Shown here one piece after another: positions 45,329 to 54,663 of a DNA stretch of 64,000 nucleotides; within the stretch, counting starts at the first letter, position 1, and the number at the start of each line of letters is the position of its first letter. The position numbers were made by a program, and so were the translations under genes. This stretch comes from Paenibacillus luteus (GTDB lineage Bacteria > Bacillota > Bacilli > Paenibacillales > Paenibacillaceae): assembly GCF_006542765.1 (NCBI RefSeq), contig NZ_SKCD01000006.1:1-64000 (forward strand), in the 5' to 3' direction. The notes beneath the pieces were generated by a model. It had not been told where the DNA came from and made no database searches. It was given only the letters and a program-made list of their open reading frames with translations.

Positions 45329-45598
45329 TTAACAAGACATCTTATTGTGCTGCTGACATTCAGTTCTTTCCTTAAAACCATCGACAATGTGAATAGCTTC
45401 GTCAATAAAATCGGCAGTTCCCTCTACGGTTTGCATCGCCCGTTTGAAAGGACTAGATAGAACAAGATCAATGTGATGTTCCTTAAGCAGGTCTGTCACT
45501 CTTTTTGCATCATTGCAACCATGCTCGGATAATGGCCGATTGACCTCATCTGGCGTATATACGGAATGGGCATGCCGCACAAAATAGAGATTGGTCAT
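45329..45598 (-). pseudogene. Truncated histidine phosphatase (phosphoglycerate mutase-like)
   Basis: 89 residues covering only the first half of the family: YFVRHAHSVYTPDE (RHG-type active site as RHA), RPLSEHGCNDAKRVTDLLK and DLVLSSPFKRAMQTVEGTA. The half with the second catalytic His is missing and the last dozen residues (TECQQHNKMSC) look unrelated. Active members have about 190 residues, so this is probably a non-functional remnant. AAGGAG precedes the ATG. Confidence 0.65.
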
Positions 45599-45622
45599 TC
45601 GTTTTCCTTGCTCCTTTTCTTT

Positions 45623-46186
45623 TCATTCCACCGTAATGGTAGCGTACACGGAGCCATTGTAATGGCTGTCCACTACCGACTCATCCAACGAGAAATTGCT
45701 GTTCGCAGCAATGAGGTAGGTTCCCTTCGGCAGCAGCAAATCCCTCTCCCCATAAAATGATTTCCAATAGCTAGCCTTTGGATCGTCACTGGCATAACCA
45801 CCGCTTTTTTGGAACGGAAATTGATGTTTTTCACCCTTTATATAAGTCGTTGGGGCAAGCTCCGTTGTACTTGCGCCTTCCATTTCAAACTGCTTGCCAT
45901 CCGTGATATAAAATACGATTTTCGCTTGAGGCCCCCAAACCGTTATCGAAGATTCGTCGCCGATATAAGTTATGCTTGCGGAATAGACGATCGGCTCTCC
46001 CTCCGCAAAGGTAGTCTTATCCAGATGAACGCTCATTTCAAAAAGCTCATCTTTATGCTGCTGTTTAGGTGCCGCCATTTTCCCCATAAGTATAGGGTCC
46101 ATTGCCTTTTCCTCATTATTTCCGCTGCCCTTGCTGCTGCATGAGGTTAGAATGATGATCATGACCAGTAAAACAATCCGCTTCAT
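45623..46186 (-). CDS. Putative lipoprotein, unknown
   Basis: 187 residues. Signal peptide and lipobox MKRIVLLVMIIILTSC, then an Ig-like beta domain (about 45-187, VHLDKTTFAEGEPIVYSASI). Family not recognised. AGGAGG is 4 nt before the chosen ATG; the upstream in-frame ATG would place extra residues before a normal signal sequence. Confidence 0.75.
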   Translation of the reverse strand: MKRIVLLVMIIILTSCSSKGSGNNEEKAMDPILMGKMAAPKQQHKDELFEMSVHLDKTTFAEGEPIVYSASITYIGDESSITVWGPQAKIVFYITDGKQFEMEGASTTELAPTTYIKGEKHQFPFQKSGGYASDDPKASYWKSFYGERDLLLPKGTYLIAANSNFSLDESVVDSHYNGSVYATITVE

Positions 46187-46276
46187 GATACCTCCTATTA
46201 TGCGTAATATTTCCATTATGAACTTCCAAACGCATAAAAGAGAGGAAAGGTTTCACGGAAGCTTGTATAACCTTAT

Positions 46277-47194
46277 TCATACCTTGTACTTTAGGGCCAA
46301 CTTCCGAATATGCAGCTGCAGCTCCTCTATGACGTCCGGAGGTTCGATGACCGTAACATAGCTGCTATAGCTAAGAATGCTCCGAATCGCATTCTCCATG
46401 GATGAATAAAAAGTGATGACCGTTATAGTTCCGTCTGCATTCGCCACAACCTCGTCACTTCCGAATTCATCCCTTACTCTCGTCTTTAACTCCTGATCGA
46501 ACAGCAATTCTGCCCTCACTCTGGCAAAAATGGCTATCCCCATGAACTGCTGCTCCACATCCTGCAGCGAATAATTGCGACGGCTGAATCGCTCTGGCAT
46601 GGTCCTAATCTGCAGCATACGAGAAAGACGAAATACTCTAATGTCGGAACGCATTAGGCAATACCCATACAAATACCAGACATAGCCTTTTAGAAAAAGC
46701 CCCATCGGTTCAATCGTCCGCTCGGTTTCCGTTCCTTTATTGTCCAAGTAATCGATTTGGACAAGCTGGCAATCTTTAATCGCTTGGTGGATCAGAACAA
46801 TTTTCTGTTTATCGTTCGGGGTCGGTGTTAAATCAAAATCCACATTCATTTGGTCAGCTCTTGCCTGATTCGGCATGATTGCCCCAATTCTCTCAAGCAG
46901 ACCATCAAAGTCAGTGCTGTCCGTAACGGAACGGACACCCCGCAGGGCAGAGAAAATAGAAGAAAAATCATCGAGCGACAGAATTTGCTTGTCAATGCGG
47001 TACCCTGACATAATCTCATAGCCGCCATCCGAGCCGGGAAAGGAAACAATTGGAATGCCTGCTTGATTAATCGATTCCATATCCCGGTATATTGTACGCA
47101 AAGAGACCTCGAAGCGCTCGGCAAGCGATGTTGCGCTGACCCGGGTTTGATTAAGCAAAGTCATCGTTATCGCGAGCAGTCGGTCCAGCTTCAT
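46277..47194 (-). CDS. YafY-type WYL-domain transcriptional regulator
   Basis: 305 residues. N-terminal HTH_11 (DRLLAITMTLLNQTRVSATS, RTIYRDMESINQAGIP), WYL ligand-binding domain (about 135-220, with GLFLKGYVWYLYGYCLMR) and a C-terminal WCX extension. Such proteins bind nucleotides or other small ligands and control DNA-linked genes. Targets unknown. AAGGAG is 9 nt before the ATG at 47194. Confidence 0.9.
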   Translation of the reverse strand: MKLDRLLAITMTLLNQTRVSATSLAERFEVSLRTIYRDMESINQAGIPIVSFPGSDGGYEIMSGYRIDKQILSLDDFSSIFSALRGVRSVTDSTDFDGLLERIGAIMPNQARADQMNVDFDLTPTPNDKQKIVLIHQAIKDCQLVQIDYLDNKGTETERTIEPMGLFLKGYVWYLYGYCLMRSDIRVFRLSRMLQIRTMPERFSRRNYSLQDVEQQFMGIAIFARVRAELLFDQELKTRVRDEFGSDEVVANADGTITVITFYSSMENAIRSILSYSSYVTVIEPPDVIEELQLHIRKLALKYKV

Positions 47195-47283
47195 TCGAGG
47201 TTTCTCCTTCATCAATCCGATTTATGGCTTTTTCAGCTAATCATTCATTCTGCATCTGGCTGCTGATCCCCTTCTTAATTCTT

Positions 47284-47754
47284 TTATTTCAAATAAGACA
47301 ACACATGCGCTTTCACCTGTTTCTTTTCTTCCTCTGACAATGAAATCGAATGAACGCCTTCATCATGCCCATCAGGAATCAGTATGGTCGAAGGCGATTT
47401 GAGGTCTTTTTTGCGGCTACCACCATCATCGTGCATCGTGACACTGGACTTGCTTCCGCTAGAATACTTAAATTCGGACTTTATAAAATTCCCTTCCAAA
47501 TCATAGGAATCTTCAATCGTTTTCACATCGGACTTGATATAGCCTTTTCCTTGTACGATATTAGAAATAGCATTTACCTTCATATAACCTGTTATCACAA
47601 ATATGCCCTCTTCATTTTCCTCATCCGTCACAGTCGTAAAAGCTTCAATGTGTTCCACTTTCTCAGACGCGCTGCACCCACTTAACAGTATAAAAGCAAA
47701 TCCTAGCACAATGAATGGCATCATTGCCGCTAATCGAAACAGACTTCTTTTCAT
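47284..47754 (-). CDS. Putative lipoprotein, unknown
   Basis: 156 residues. Lipobox FAFILLSGC (Cys near 27), then a beta-rich domain with a Lys/Asp/Ser-rich middle (KYSSGSKSSVTMHDDGG) and a helical end. Not recognised. GGAG is 8 nt before the ATG. Same strand as the neighbouring lipoprotein gene. Confidence 0.7.
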   Translation of the reverse strand: MKRSLFRLAAMMPFIVLGFAFILLSGCSASEKVEHIEAFTTVTDEENEEGIFVITGYMKVNAISNIVQGKGYIKSDVKTIEDSYDLEGNFIKSEFKYSSGSKSSVTMHDDGGSRKKDLKSPSTILIPDGHDEGVHSISLSEEEKKQVKAHVLSYLK

Positions 47755-47832
47755 ATTTATAGCTCCGCTCCTTTACAGAGGTTTGGTTGCAAAAGGCAGA
47801 TCAACTTGGCTTGTGCCCGCTTCTCCTCATAA

Positions 47833-48660
47833 TTAGGGAATAAGCAAACTAAAGGTAGGGTTTTCGAGCTCACTGCCAACGCAACCGGTTAATCGATACT
47901 CTTTGCCTTTATTCGTTTTTTTCTTTGTTATTGCACTGCAAGCAGATGTCGGCTTGATTGGGCTGCCATACGCATCATGCGTATTATCAAACGTATATTC
48001 AATTTGGTTTCCGTCAAACAGCAAGTCATAAAATATTGGCCCTCCTTCAAAAGTATAGGAAGTAATATGAAGGGTATCCGCTATTCCTTCTTTTACGTTG
48101 TCGACGAAAGAATGCCACTTGTTCAGATTGCTCCATTTCCCCATCAATTGCACAACATTCCCGTTTTGATTGGCTAATTCCTCGTCGTAATAAAGGCCCC
48201 AAATCATTTTCTTGAGCGTTTCTGTCGCGGCAGCAGTTAGCCGGTATCCGGTACCCGTATCGTCTACCTCGGTATACATGCCTGTCTCCATTCTCGGTTG
48301 AAGCCACAAATGAACAGAACGCTCCACTCCATTGCGATTTACGACAATGTCATAATCTGGTCTTCTGACATCAAGAATGCCCATGATTCGGCTTGCGTTG
48401 CGAAACGCATCTTCAAAAACGCGGACATCTTCCGCCTGCTCAAAAATGCCATAAACATCGGTATTCACATGGCCAAATTGCATCGACCTGCTTACCGTCA
48501 CCTGCGCCGCCGCAGCCTTCTCCCCAGCCTCAATAGCATGCACCAGCTTCTCACTGCTATTAGTTGGAACAATCGTCTGCTCAGAAATGGACATACAGCC
48601 CGTAATAGCTGCCGTGCTTGCGAGCATGACGATAGCAAACTTCATTTTCGCCCAAAACAT
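47833..48660 (-). CDS. Putative lipoprotein, unknown
   Basis: 275 residues. Signal KMKFAIVMLASTAAITGC with lipobox Cys near 22, then an alpha/beta domain (DVYGIFEQAEDVRVFEDAFR; HLWLQPRMETGMYTEVDDTG). The second half has Cys pairs that could form disulfides. Resembles Bacillus lipoproteins of unknown role. The start is uncertain: ATG at 48660 has GGGGTGAT nearby but only ~12 nt after a good -10 box. Confidence 0.7.
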   Translation of the reverse strand: MFWAKMKFAIVMLASTAAITGCMSISEQTIVPTNSSEKLVHAIEAGEKAAAAQVTVSRSMQFGHVNTDVYGIFEQAEDVRVFEDAFRNASRIMGILDVRRPDYDIVVNRNGVERSVHLWLQPRMETGMYTEVDDTGTGYRLTAAATETLKKMIWGLYYDEELANQNGNVVQLMGKWSNLNKWHSFVDNVKEGIADTLHITSYTFEGGPIFYDLLFDGNQIEYTFDNTHDAYGSPIKPTSACSAITKKKTNKGKEYRLTGCVGSELENPTFSLLIP

Positions 48661-48672
48661 GCTATCACCCCA

Positions 48673-48700
48673 ATTATACAAACGTTTACAAAATTGTAAA
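48673..48700 (-). promoter_or_regulatory. Promoter with overlapping palindrome, lipoprotein gene
   Basis: On the minus strand TTTACA (48695-48700), 16 bp, TATAAT (48673-48678). The palindrome TTTACAA-AA-TTGTAAA (48685-48700) covers the -35, so a repressor could block it. The predicted transcript would start only about 6 nt before the ATG. Confidence 0.5.
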
Positions 48701-48870
48701 AGTTGCATCTTCGACTTAGGTGGTAATCTAGCTCGTGTGCAGCTTTTAGCTTGGAGTGTTAGATCCGTGAGCAGCTTTTAGCTAGGCAACGCTCTCGCTT
48801 CTTAAGATAACTCTTTGCGATATTAGAGCCACTCGACTTGGCATCCTTGCTTTACTTACATCGTGCAATC

Positions 48871-48919
48871 AAAAAAGCTATTTCAACTTCACCTCGCGGT
48901 GAGTTAGAAATAGCTTTTT
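48871..48919 (-). terminator. Long hairpin terminator downstream of the GH67 operon
   Basis: AAAAAGCTATTTC (48872-48884) pairs with GAAATAGCTTTTT (48907-48919), with inner AACTTCACC/GGTGAGTT and one bulge. Flanking A run gives T on the minus strand. Confidence 0.7.
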
Positions 48920-49071
48920 GGAAAGTTAGAATCGCCTTCGCTGGCTCTTCACTTGCTTGGACTTATTTCCTTTGCGCAAGTGAGGCACATCTACCCACAT
49001 GCAATGGTCGATCCTCGTTTCGCATCAGAAGCTTGAATACATTTCTTTAATCCAAAGCCACTTGCCGCTCA

Positions 49072-49450
49072 TTTGGAGCAACTCAGCCAAAATAGGTCTA
49101 TTTTTTAGACCTATTTCTTCCATTTCGGCTGTTTCCGCTAAAATAGATCTATAAATTAGATCTATTTCTCAAAAACGCAGCCATACACTGCCCATTTGGG
49201 GCAACTCAGCCAAAATAGGTCTATTTTTTAGACCTATTCCTTCCATTTCAGCTGTTTCCGCTAATATAGATCTATAAATTAGATCTATTTCTCAAAACCA
49301 CCGCTATACACTGCCCATTTGGTGCAACTCAGCCAAAATAGGTCTATTTTTTAGACCTATTTCTTCCATTTCGGCTGTTTCCGCTAATATAGATCTACAA
49401 ATTAGATCTATTTCTCAAAAACACCGCCATATACTGCCCATTTGGGGCTG
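49072..49450. repeat. Three 123-bp tandem repeats with paired hairpins
   Basis: Units begin with GCAACTCAGCC at 49078, 49201 and 49324, exactly 123 bp apart, and differ at only a few bases. Each unit holds two perfect-stem hairpins: AATAGGTCTA/TAGACCTATT and AAATAGATCTA/TAGATCTATTT (one base varies in copy 3). Every frame has stops, so it is not coding. It lies between the GH67 gene and its distal terminator. Confidence 0.9.
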
Positions 49451-49513
49451 CTCAGCCGGATTAGACCAACTATTCGTTCAAGTTCTCCCGCTTTACTGCC
49501 TAACACCCCACCA

Positions 49514-51559
49514 CTAATAAATCACCCTACCGCCTTCATCGGGTATGCCGGATTTTCGGTAGAAATACGTATTGATGATATCGCGCCACTGCTTCGCATG
49601 CTGCGACTGCTCTGCCAAGCGGGACGCAACGTCCGCAAACCGGCCTTCGTCGATCCTACCTTCCAAGCCTGCCCACTCCCGCTCCAGCCATTTCGCATCC
49701 TCGGCGCCTGCAAAGTGAGTGTCGTAAATGTGCTGGATGACAGTTTTTCCACTGTGCAGCTTATGAGTATATGGGACATGATGGAAAAAGAGCAGCAGCT
49801 CGTCAGGGCAGGTGTCTATATTCTCGTACAGCGAAGCATTCGGCTCGGCATATTGCGCCGTGTATCCCGTTCCGGTCGCCTGTGTCCGATCAACGCCAAT
49901 GCCGTCCCGATCCGCAAAATGGTAGGTCCCCCATCTCGAATATTCGTAACCGTCGACATCCGGCCCGTAGTGATGATTGGGTGCCACCATCCAACCGACG
50001 CCAAGCGGCGCGGTGTAACTCTCGTAGATCGACCAAGAATGCAGCAGCATTCCACTTATCGCTTCTATCACAATCTGATCGCACCCAAAGGTTGCCCTAA
50101 TCCAATCAAGGGTAATTTCGTCAGCGGTTATTTCTGGATTCCATGCCAGCCTACCATAACCAAACAAATTAGCCTGAGCAAGAATATGTCCTGTCCAGCT
50201 GTCATCGCTGCCAATATTGGATACAGCAGCCACTCCGCTATGCTTCATCCCAAATAGCGAGCCGTCCGCGACTTTTTTCACCTCGGACCCTTCACCATTC
50301 ACTTGCGTATCGAAATCCAAAGCCTGCTTCCATTGCGGCACCAGATAACATAAATGCCGCTGCTGTCCGGTATACTCCTGCGTGATCTGGAATTCCATCA
50401 CCTGATTCGTCTGCTTCATCGCGCCAAACAAAGGCGATACCGGCTCCCTAACCTGAAAGTCCATCGGGCCATTCTTGATTTGCAGCAAAACATTATCGCG
50501 AAAGCGACCGTCCAGCGGCATAAAATGATCAAAGGCCGCGCGAGCACGATCCGTCTTCCGATCACGCCAATCCTGCATGCAGTCATAAACGAAGCAGCGC
50601 CAAATCGCCAGCCCGCCATGAGCTGCCAGCGCATCAGCCAGCATATTCGCTCCATCCGCATGGTCGCGTCCATAGGCGAAAGGCCCTGGCCGATGCTCCG
50701 AGTCCGCTTTTACAATAAAGCCCCCAAAATCAGGGAGGTACGAGTATACCTTATCCACAGCCTGCTTCCACCAGCCTTGAACAGCGGCATCCAGCGGATC
50801 GGCCGTATTCAAGTCTCCCAGCTGCAAAGGGGCCGCAAAATTCACGCTCAGAAACAGCGTCACCCCATATCCGCGAAAAATATCAGCAATACCCGCAACG
50901 GAAGGCAGCAGTTCTTCGGTAATAAACTTCGTTTCCAGCTCATGGACATTCACATTATTAATAGAAATCGCATTAAGGCCGACCGAAGCTAGCAGCCGGG
51001 CATAATCCTTTATTCTTTGCGTGTCTTCGCCAATCTTCCCGTTTCTGTAAAAAATCGAACGACCGGCATAGCCTCGTTCTATTGAGCCATCTGCATTATC
51101 CCAATGGTTTATCATCCGCAGCTCATTCGTAGGGGATTCCTTCACAGCTAGCTCTTCCACCGGATTCCCTTGTCCAATGAATCGCAACAGGTGGAACACA
51201 CCATACAAAACACCGATTTCCGATCCCCCAGTTAGGTTAATAAACGATTGCTCCTGCTGCTCGATGTACTGAATCGTATACCCTTCCTTGCCCAAGTTCC
51301 ATTCTTCTGAGCCTTCCATCTCCGCTTGGACCCCGATGCGCAGATAACCACCCGTTTCCGGTTTTGTAACGAGGCTTGGGGTCATGTCCAGCATTGCTAA
51401 AATGCCTTCGCGAAGCTCCTCGACCGCTGTCGCTAATATCCCGGAGGGTGTCCCCGCAAAACTGATCTGGCCTAGTATACGTCTATATTTTTCACGCAAC
51501 TGCTCATCCGGGACTTGGCTGTAATTCAGCCAAGCCTTGTAAGCTGTACTGCCCGTCAT
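49514..51559 (-). CDS. aguA: GH67 alpha-glucuronidase
   Basis: 681 residues, no signal peptide, hence intracellular. GH67 enzymes remove 4-O-methylglucuronic acid from the non-reducing end of aldouronates. Family features: [19 protein letters not shown], the substrate-binding [65 protein letters not shown] (acid), [16 protein letters not shown], and the C-terminal [19 protein letters not shown]. Length normal. Last gene of the aldouronate operon, 36 bp after the GH10 gene; GGAGG upstream of the ATG. Confidence 0.95.
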   Translation of the reverse strand: MTGSTAYKAWLNYSQVPDEQLREKYRRILGQISFAGTPSGILATAVEELREGILAMLDMTPSLVTKPETGGYLRIGVQAEMEGSEEWNLGKEGYTIQYIEQQEQSFINLTGGSEIGVLYGVFHLLRFIGQGNPVEELAVKESPTNELRMINHWDNADGSIERGYAGRSIFYRNGKIGEDTQRIKDYARLLASVGLNAISINNVNVHELETKFITEELLPSVAGIADIFRGYGVTLFLSVNFAAPLQLGDLNTADPLDAAVQGWWKQAVDKVYSYLPDFGGFIVKADSEHRPGPFAYGRDHADGANMLADALAAHGGLAIWRCFVYDCMQDWRDRKTDRARAAFDHFMPLDGRFRDNVLLQIKNGPMDFQVREPVSPLFGAMKQTNQVMEFQITQEYTGQQRHLCYLVPQWKQALDFDTQVNGEGSEVKKVADGSLFGMKHSGVAAVSNIGSDDSWTGHILAQANLFGYGRLAWNPEITADEITLDWIRATFGCDQIVIEAISGMLLHSWSIYESYTAPLGVGWMVAPNHHYGPDVDGYEYSRWGTYHFADRDGIGVDRTQATGTGYTAQYAEPNASLYENIDTCPDELLLFFHHVPYTHKLHSGKTVIQHIYDTHFAGAEDAKWLEREWAGLEGRIDEGRFADVASRLAEQSQHAKQWRDIINTYFYRKSGIPDEGGRVIY

Positions 51560-51595
51560 TCGTTCTGCCTCCTTGCTAACTCTGGCTGCATCTGC

Positions 51596-52615
51596 TTAAA
51601 CCTGCGACGCCTGCTTGATGACGCTCCAGAATGAATCCTTCGGCTCGTGTCGCTCATTAAACAGCATCGGCCAGTTTTTTCTGCCCCGTACGGGAAAATC
51701 GTTCAGCCAGGTATAATCATCGGCGGCGCCCCAGAAGGTTACCGCGTCGATATGGCTGCGATACTCCAGCAGCAGTTGAAACAAAGCTTCATAACGAGCT
51801 GCCTGAAGCTCCAGCATTTTCTCGCTTGGAGCAGTCAAATCGGTACGCTTATCCTCATGCCGGAACATCGACACATCAAGCTCTGTCAGTTGCAGCCGCA
51901 GCCCGAGCGAAGCATATTTCTCAATGGCTGCACGGATTTCATCTAACGCAGGAGCATAGAGGCTCCAATGCGCCTGAAGGCCAATGCCGTGGATCGGTAC
52001 GCCCTGCTCAATCAGCAATTTAACCAAGGCATAGATCTTGTCGCGCTTAAGCGGATCGGATTCATTATAATCGTTGTAAAAAAGCTGGGCATTCGGATCG
52101 GCCTCATGGGCGAATTGGAATGCCTTGGCGATAAACTCCGGCCCTCCGATATCCAGCCACTTCGATGGCCGCAGCAGTTCGGAGCCTTCATCCGCAATGA
52201 CTTCATTGACAACGTCCCATGCATAAATATCATCTTTGTACCGCGAAACAACCGTATCAATATGGGACTTCAAGCGGTCAAATAGCTTCTCGCGGCTAAC
52301 CGTGCTGCCGTCGGCCTCCTGAAACAGCCAATCCGAGGTCTGGTTATGCCAGACCAGCGTATGGCCTCTCATTTTCTTGCCATGCTCTCTAGCGAACGCA
52401 ACGATGCGGTCTGCCGCCTCGAACGTATACCGCTCCTCTGCCGGATGAAGGCTGACAAACTTCATTTCATTTTCGGCGGTCAGACTATTGTAATGGTGAG
52501 CGATCAGCCCGCCAGCCCGTTCAATGGTGCGCGGATTAACCGCAGCGCCGATATCGAATGCTGCTCCGAAAGCATCGGATAGCTTTGGAATACGCTTATT
52601 CTCCAAGTGATCCAT
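51596..52615 (-). CDS. Intracellular GH10 endo-xylanase
   Basis: 339 residues without signal peptide, a TIM-barrel xylanase. The acid/base is Glu138 in WDVVNE and the nucleophile Glu245 in LTELDVS; ENEMKF and GHTLVWHNQTSDWLF line the subsites. Cytoplasmic GH10 enzymes of this kind trim imported aldouronates after alpha-glucuronidase action (XynA2 of Paenibacillus is the type case). GGAGGATAGGAG precedes the ATG. Sits between the transporter genes and aguA. Confidence 0.95.
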   Translation of the reverse strand: MDHLENKRIPKLSDAFGAAFDIGAAVNPRTIERAGGLIAHHYNSLTAENEMKFVSLHPAEERYTFEAADRIVAFAREHGKKMRGHTLVWHNQTSDWLFQEADGSTVSREKLFDRLKSHIDTVVSRYKDDIYAWDVVNEVIADEGSELLRPSKWLDIGGPEFIAKAFQFAHEADPNAQLFYNDYNESDPLKRDKIYALVKLLIEQGVPIHGIGLQAHWSLYAPALDEIRAAIEKYASLGLRLQLTELDVSMFRHEDKRTDLTAPSEKMLELQAARYEALFQLLLEYRSHIDAVTFWGAADDYTWLNDFPVRGRKNWPMLFNERHEPKDSFWSVIKQASQV

Positions 52616-52634
52616 CTCCTATCCTCCTCACTCA

Positions 52635-53579
52635 TTAGCCTTTTACCCCGCCAACCGTCATTCCTTTGACGAAGTATTTTTGCAGGAACGGATATACCAT
52701 GATGATCGGCAGGGATGCCACAATCGTCATCGTTGCACGAATTGCAAATGGCGTCACTGTATTAGCACCCGAGTTTCCAGCATTCGCAAAGGCGTCACCC
52801 GCTGACTTCGTCGTCAGCGATGCATTGGAATTCTGAAGAATCTTCTGCAGTTCATATTGAAGCGTGCTGAGATCGATATTCGATGAATTGTACAGAAAGA
52901 CGTCAAACCATTGATTCCATTGGTATACCGCTGAGAACAGCGCGACCGTCGCCAGCACCGGAACACAAAGCGGCAGGACGATACTGTAAAACATTTTAAA
53001 ATCGCCAGCCCCATCAATTCTCGCCGACTCCAAAATGCTCTCCGGCAGCCCTTCGATAAAGGAACGAATGATAATCAAATTGAACACGCCTATCAAGCCC
53101 GGAAAAATATAAACCCAGAAGTTATTGATCAGTCCCAAGTCGCGGATAAGCAAGAAGTTTGGAATTAATCCACCGTTAAAATACATGGTCAAAATAAAGG
53201 CAATCGTCACAAATTTCCGCAGTACATATTCCTGCCTCGTAATCGTATAAGCAACCATCGCCGAGCAAAACACCGTGGCAATCGTTCCTATAACGGTTCT
53301 AAGGATCGATATGAGCGTAGCATGGAAGATTGTTGACTCCTTCAGTACATAAGCATAATTGTCCAGCGTCCATATCCTTGGCAGCAAATAAATACCGCCC
53401 TTGATCGAATCCGTCGCATTGTTGAGCGAGACCGCGGCCGTATTCAGGAAAGGATACAAGGTTACAACCATTAATAAGGTAAGAAAAATATAATTGCAGA
53501 TATCAAAAATTCGATCGCCGTTCGACGAGCGTATGCGGCTTTTTTTCGACGACACAGCTTTTGCTGCTGATTGACTCAT
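52635..53579 (-). CDS. ABC sugar permease (YtcP/LplC type)
   Basis: 314 residues, six predicted membrane helices, with the EAA loop ESILESARIDGAGDFKMFYSIV that contacts the ATPase. A positively charged N-terminus (KKSRIRSSNGDRIFD) is typical. It forms a heterodimer with the permease encoded 15 bp upstream. No ATPase gene is in the operon, so a shared MsmX-type ATPase is likely. AAGGAGGGG upstream. Confidence 0.92.
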   Translation of the reverse strand: MSQSAAKAVSSKKSRIRSSNGDRIFDICNYIFLTLLMVVTLYPFLNTAAVSLNNATDSIKGGIYLLPRIWTLDNYAYVLKESTIFHATLISILRTVIGTIATVFCSAMVAYTITRQEYVLRKFVTIAFILTMYFNGGLIPNFLLIRDLGLINNFWVYIFPGLIGVFNLIIIRSFIEGLPESILESARIDGAGDFKMFYSIVLPLCVPVLATVALFSAVYQWNQWFDVFLYNSSNIDLSTLQYELQKILQNSNASLTTKSAGDAFANAGNSGANTVTPFAIRATMTIVASLPIIMVYPFLQKYFVKGMTVGGVKG

Positions 53580-53594
53580 GCTGTACCCCTCCTT

Positions 53595-54572
53595 CTAGAA
53601 CAGTCTGGACTCACCCATCCGTTTCGCTAGATTATTCGCTGCAAATAATAAAATGAAGCTAATGATCGTTTTGAACATGCCCGCCGCAATCGAGAGCGAG
53701 TAGTTGCCTTGCGCAATTCCGTATTTTAGAACAAATATGTCAAGGTTTTCGGAAAAGTCGACGTTCATGCCGTTGCCCAGCAAATATTGCGGCTCGAAGC
53801 CCGATTCCAGCAAATACCCGATATTCATAATCAGCAGTACGATAATGACCGGTTTAATACCCGGAAGCGTGACGTACCACATCCGTTTGATGCGTCCTGC
53901 CCCGTCCATCTCTGCCGCTTCATACTGAGCAGGATCAATCATCGTCATGGCAGCTAAATAAACGATCGTATTCCAGCCTACATCCTTCCACACGGAGCTT
54001 GCTCCGAAGATGCCCCAGAAATATTCAGGAATGCCTAGAAATAAAATTTCCTCGCCCTTTTCTACAAAACCAGTCCAAAGCAAAATCTGATTAATAATGC
54101 CATCCGGCGATAACGTCGTTTGGACAATGCTTGCCGCAACGACCCATGAAATAAAATGCGGCAAATAACTAACCGTTTGCACGATCCGTTTAAAAGCAAC
54201 CTTGCGAACCTCATTAAGCAGCAATGCCAGCGTAATCGCCGTTACAAAGCCGAGAACCAGATTGATTCCGCTCATCGCCAATGTATTGCGCAAAACACGG
54301 ATAAAGCGTTCATCCTGAAACAAAAATTGAAAATGATCGAACCCGATCCATTTCTGCTCACCGAAGCTTTTGGCCGGCTTATAGTCTTGAAATGCGATGG
54401 TCCACCCCCACAGAGGCATGTACTTGAAAATAAACAACCATACTAGGAATGGAACAGACATCAGAACGAGCACGCGCTGCTCAATCAGCTTGATACCAAA
54501 ATATTTCAGTCCTTTTGGCTTCTTAGGCAACACCAGGCTTGACGTTGACATTGTTGGTTTACTATCCATCAT
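53595..54572 (-). CDS. ABC sugar permease (LplB type)
   Basis: 325 residues with six predicted helices. Features include the N-terminal IEQRVLVLMSVPFLVWLFIF helix, the GWTIAFQDYKPAKSFG loop, KWIGFDHFQFLFQD and the EAA loop DPAQYEAAEMDGAGRIKRMW. First permease of the importer for aldouronates; AAGGAG upstream of the ATG. Separated from the binding-protein gene by a hairpin. Confidence 0.92.
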   Translation of the reverse strand: MMDSKPTMSTSSLVLPKKPKGLKYFGIKLIEQRVLVLMSVPFLVWLFIFKYMPLWGWTIAFQDYKPAKSFGEQKWIGFDHFQFLFQDERFIRVLRNTLAMSGINLVLGFVTAITLALLLNEVRKVAFKRIVQTVSYLPHFISWVVAASIVQTTLSPDGIINQILLWTGFVEKGEEILFLGIPEYFWGIFGASSVWKDVGWNTIVYLAAMTMIDPAQYEAAEMDGAGRIKRMWYVTLPGIKPVIIVLLIMNIGYLLESGFEPQYLLGNGMNVDFSENLDIFVLKYGIAQGNYSLSIAAGMFKTIISFILLFAANNLAKRMGESRLF

Positions 54573-54612
54573 ATCTCTCTCCTTCCGGACTGAATCAGGC
54601 GAATAAGAAGAA

Positions 54613-54643
54613 GGACCGGCTTACACTTGCATAAGTCCGGTCC
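54613..54643 (-). promoter_or_regulatory. Intra-operon hairpin between binding protein and permeases
   Basis: GGACCGGCTTA (54613-54623) pairs with TAAGTCCGGTCC (54632-54643, one bulge). What follows on the minus strand is CTTCTTCTT rather than a pure T run. It is therefore more likely a 3' stabiliser or partial terminator giving more binding protein than permease. Confidence 0.6.
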
Positions 54644-54663
54644 TCCACCGTTACTTAACCCTT

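Noticed and set aside
49072..49450. Possible CRISPR array
   Set aside because: The whole 123-bp unit is conserved, including what would be spacers, and there are no cas genes.
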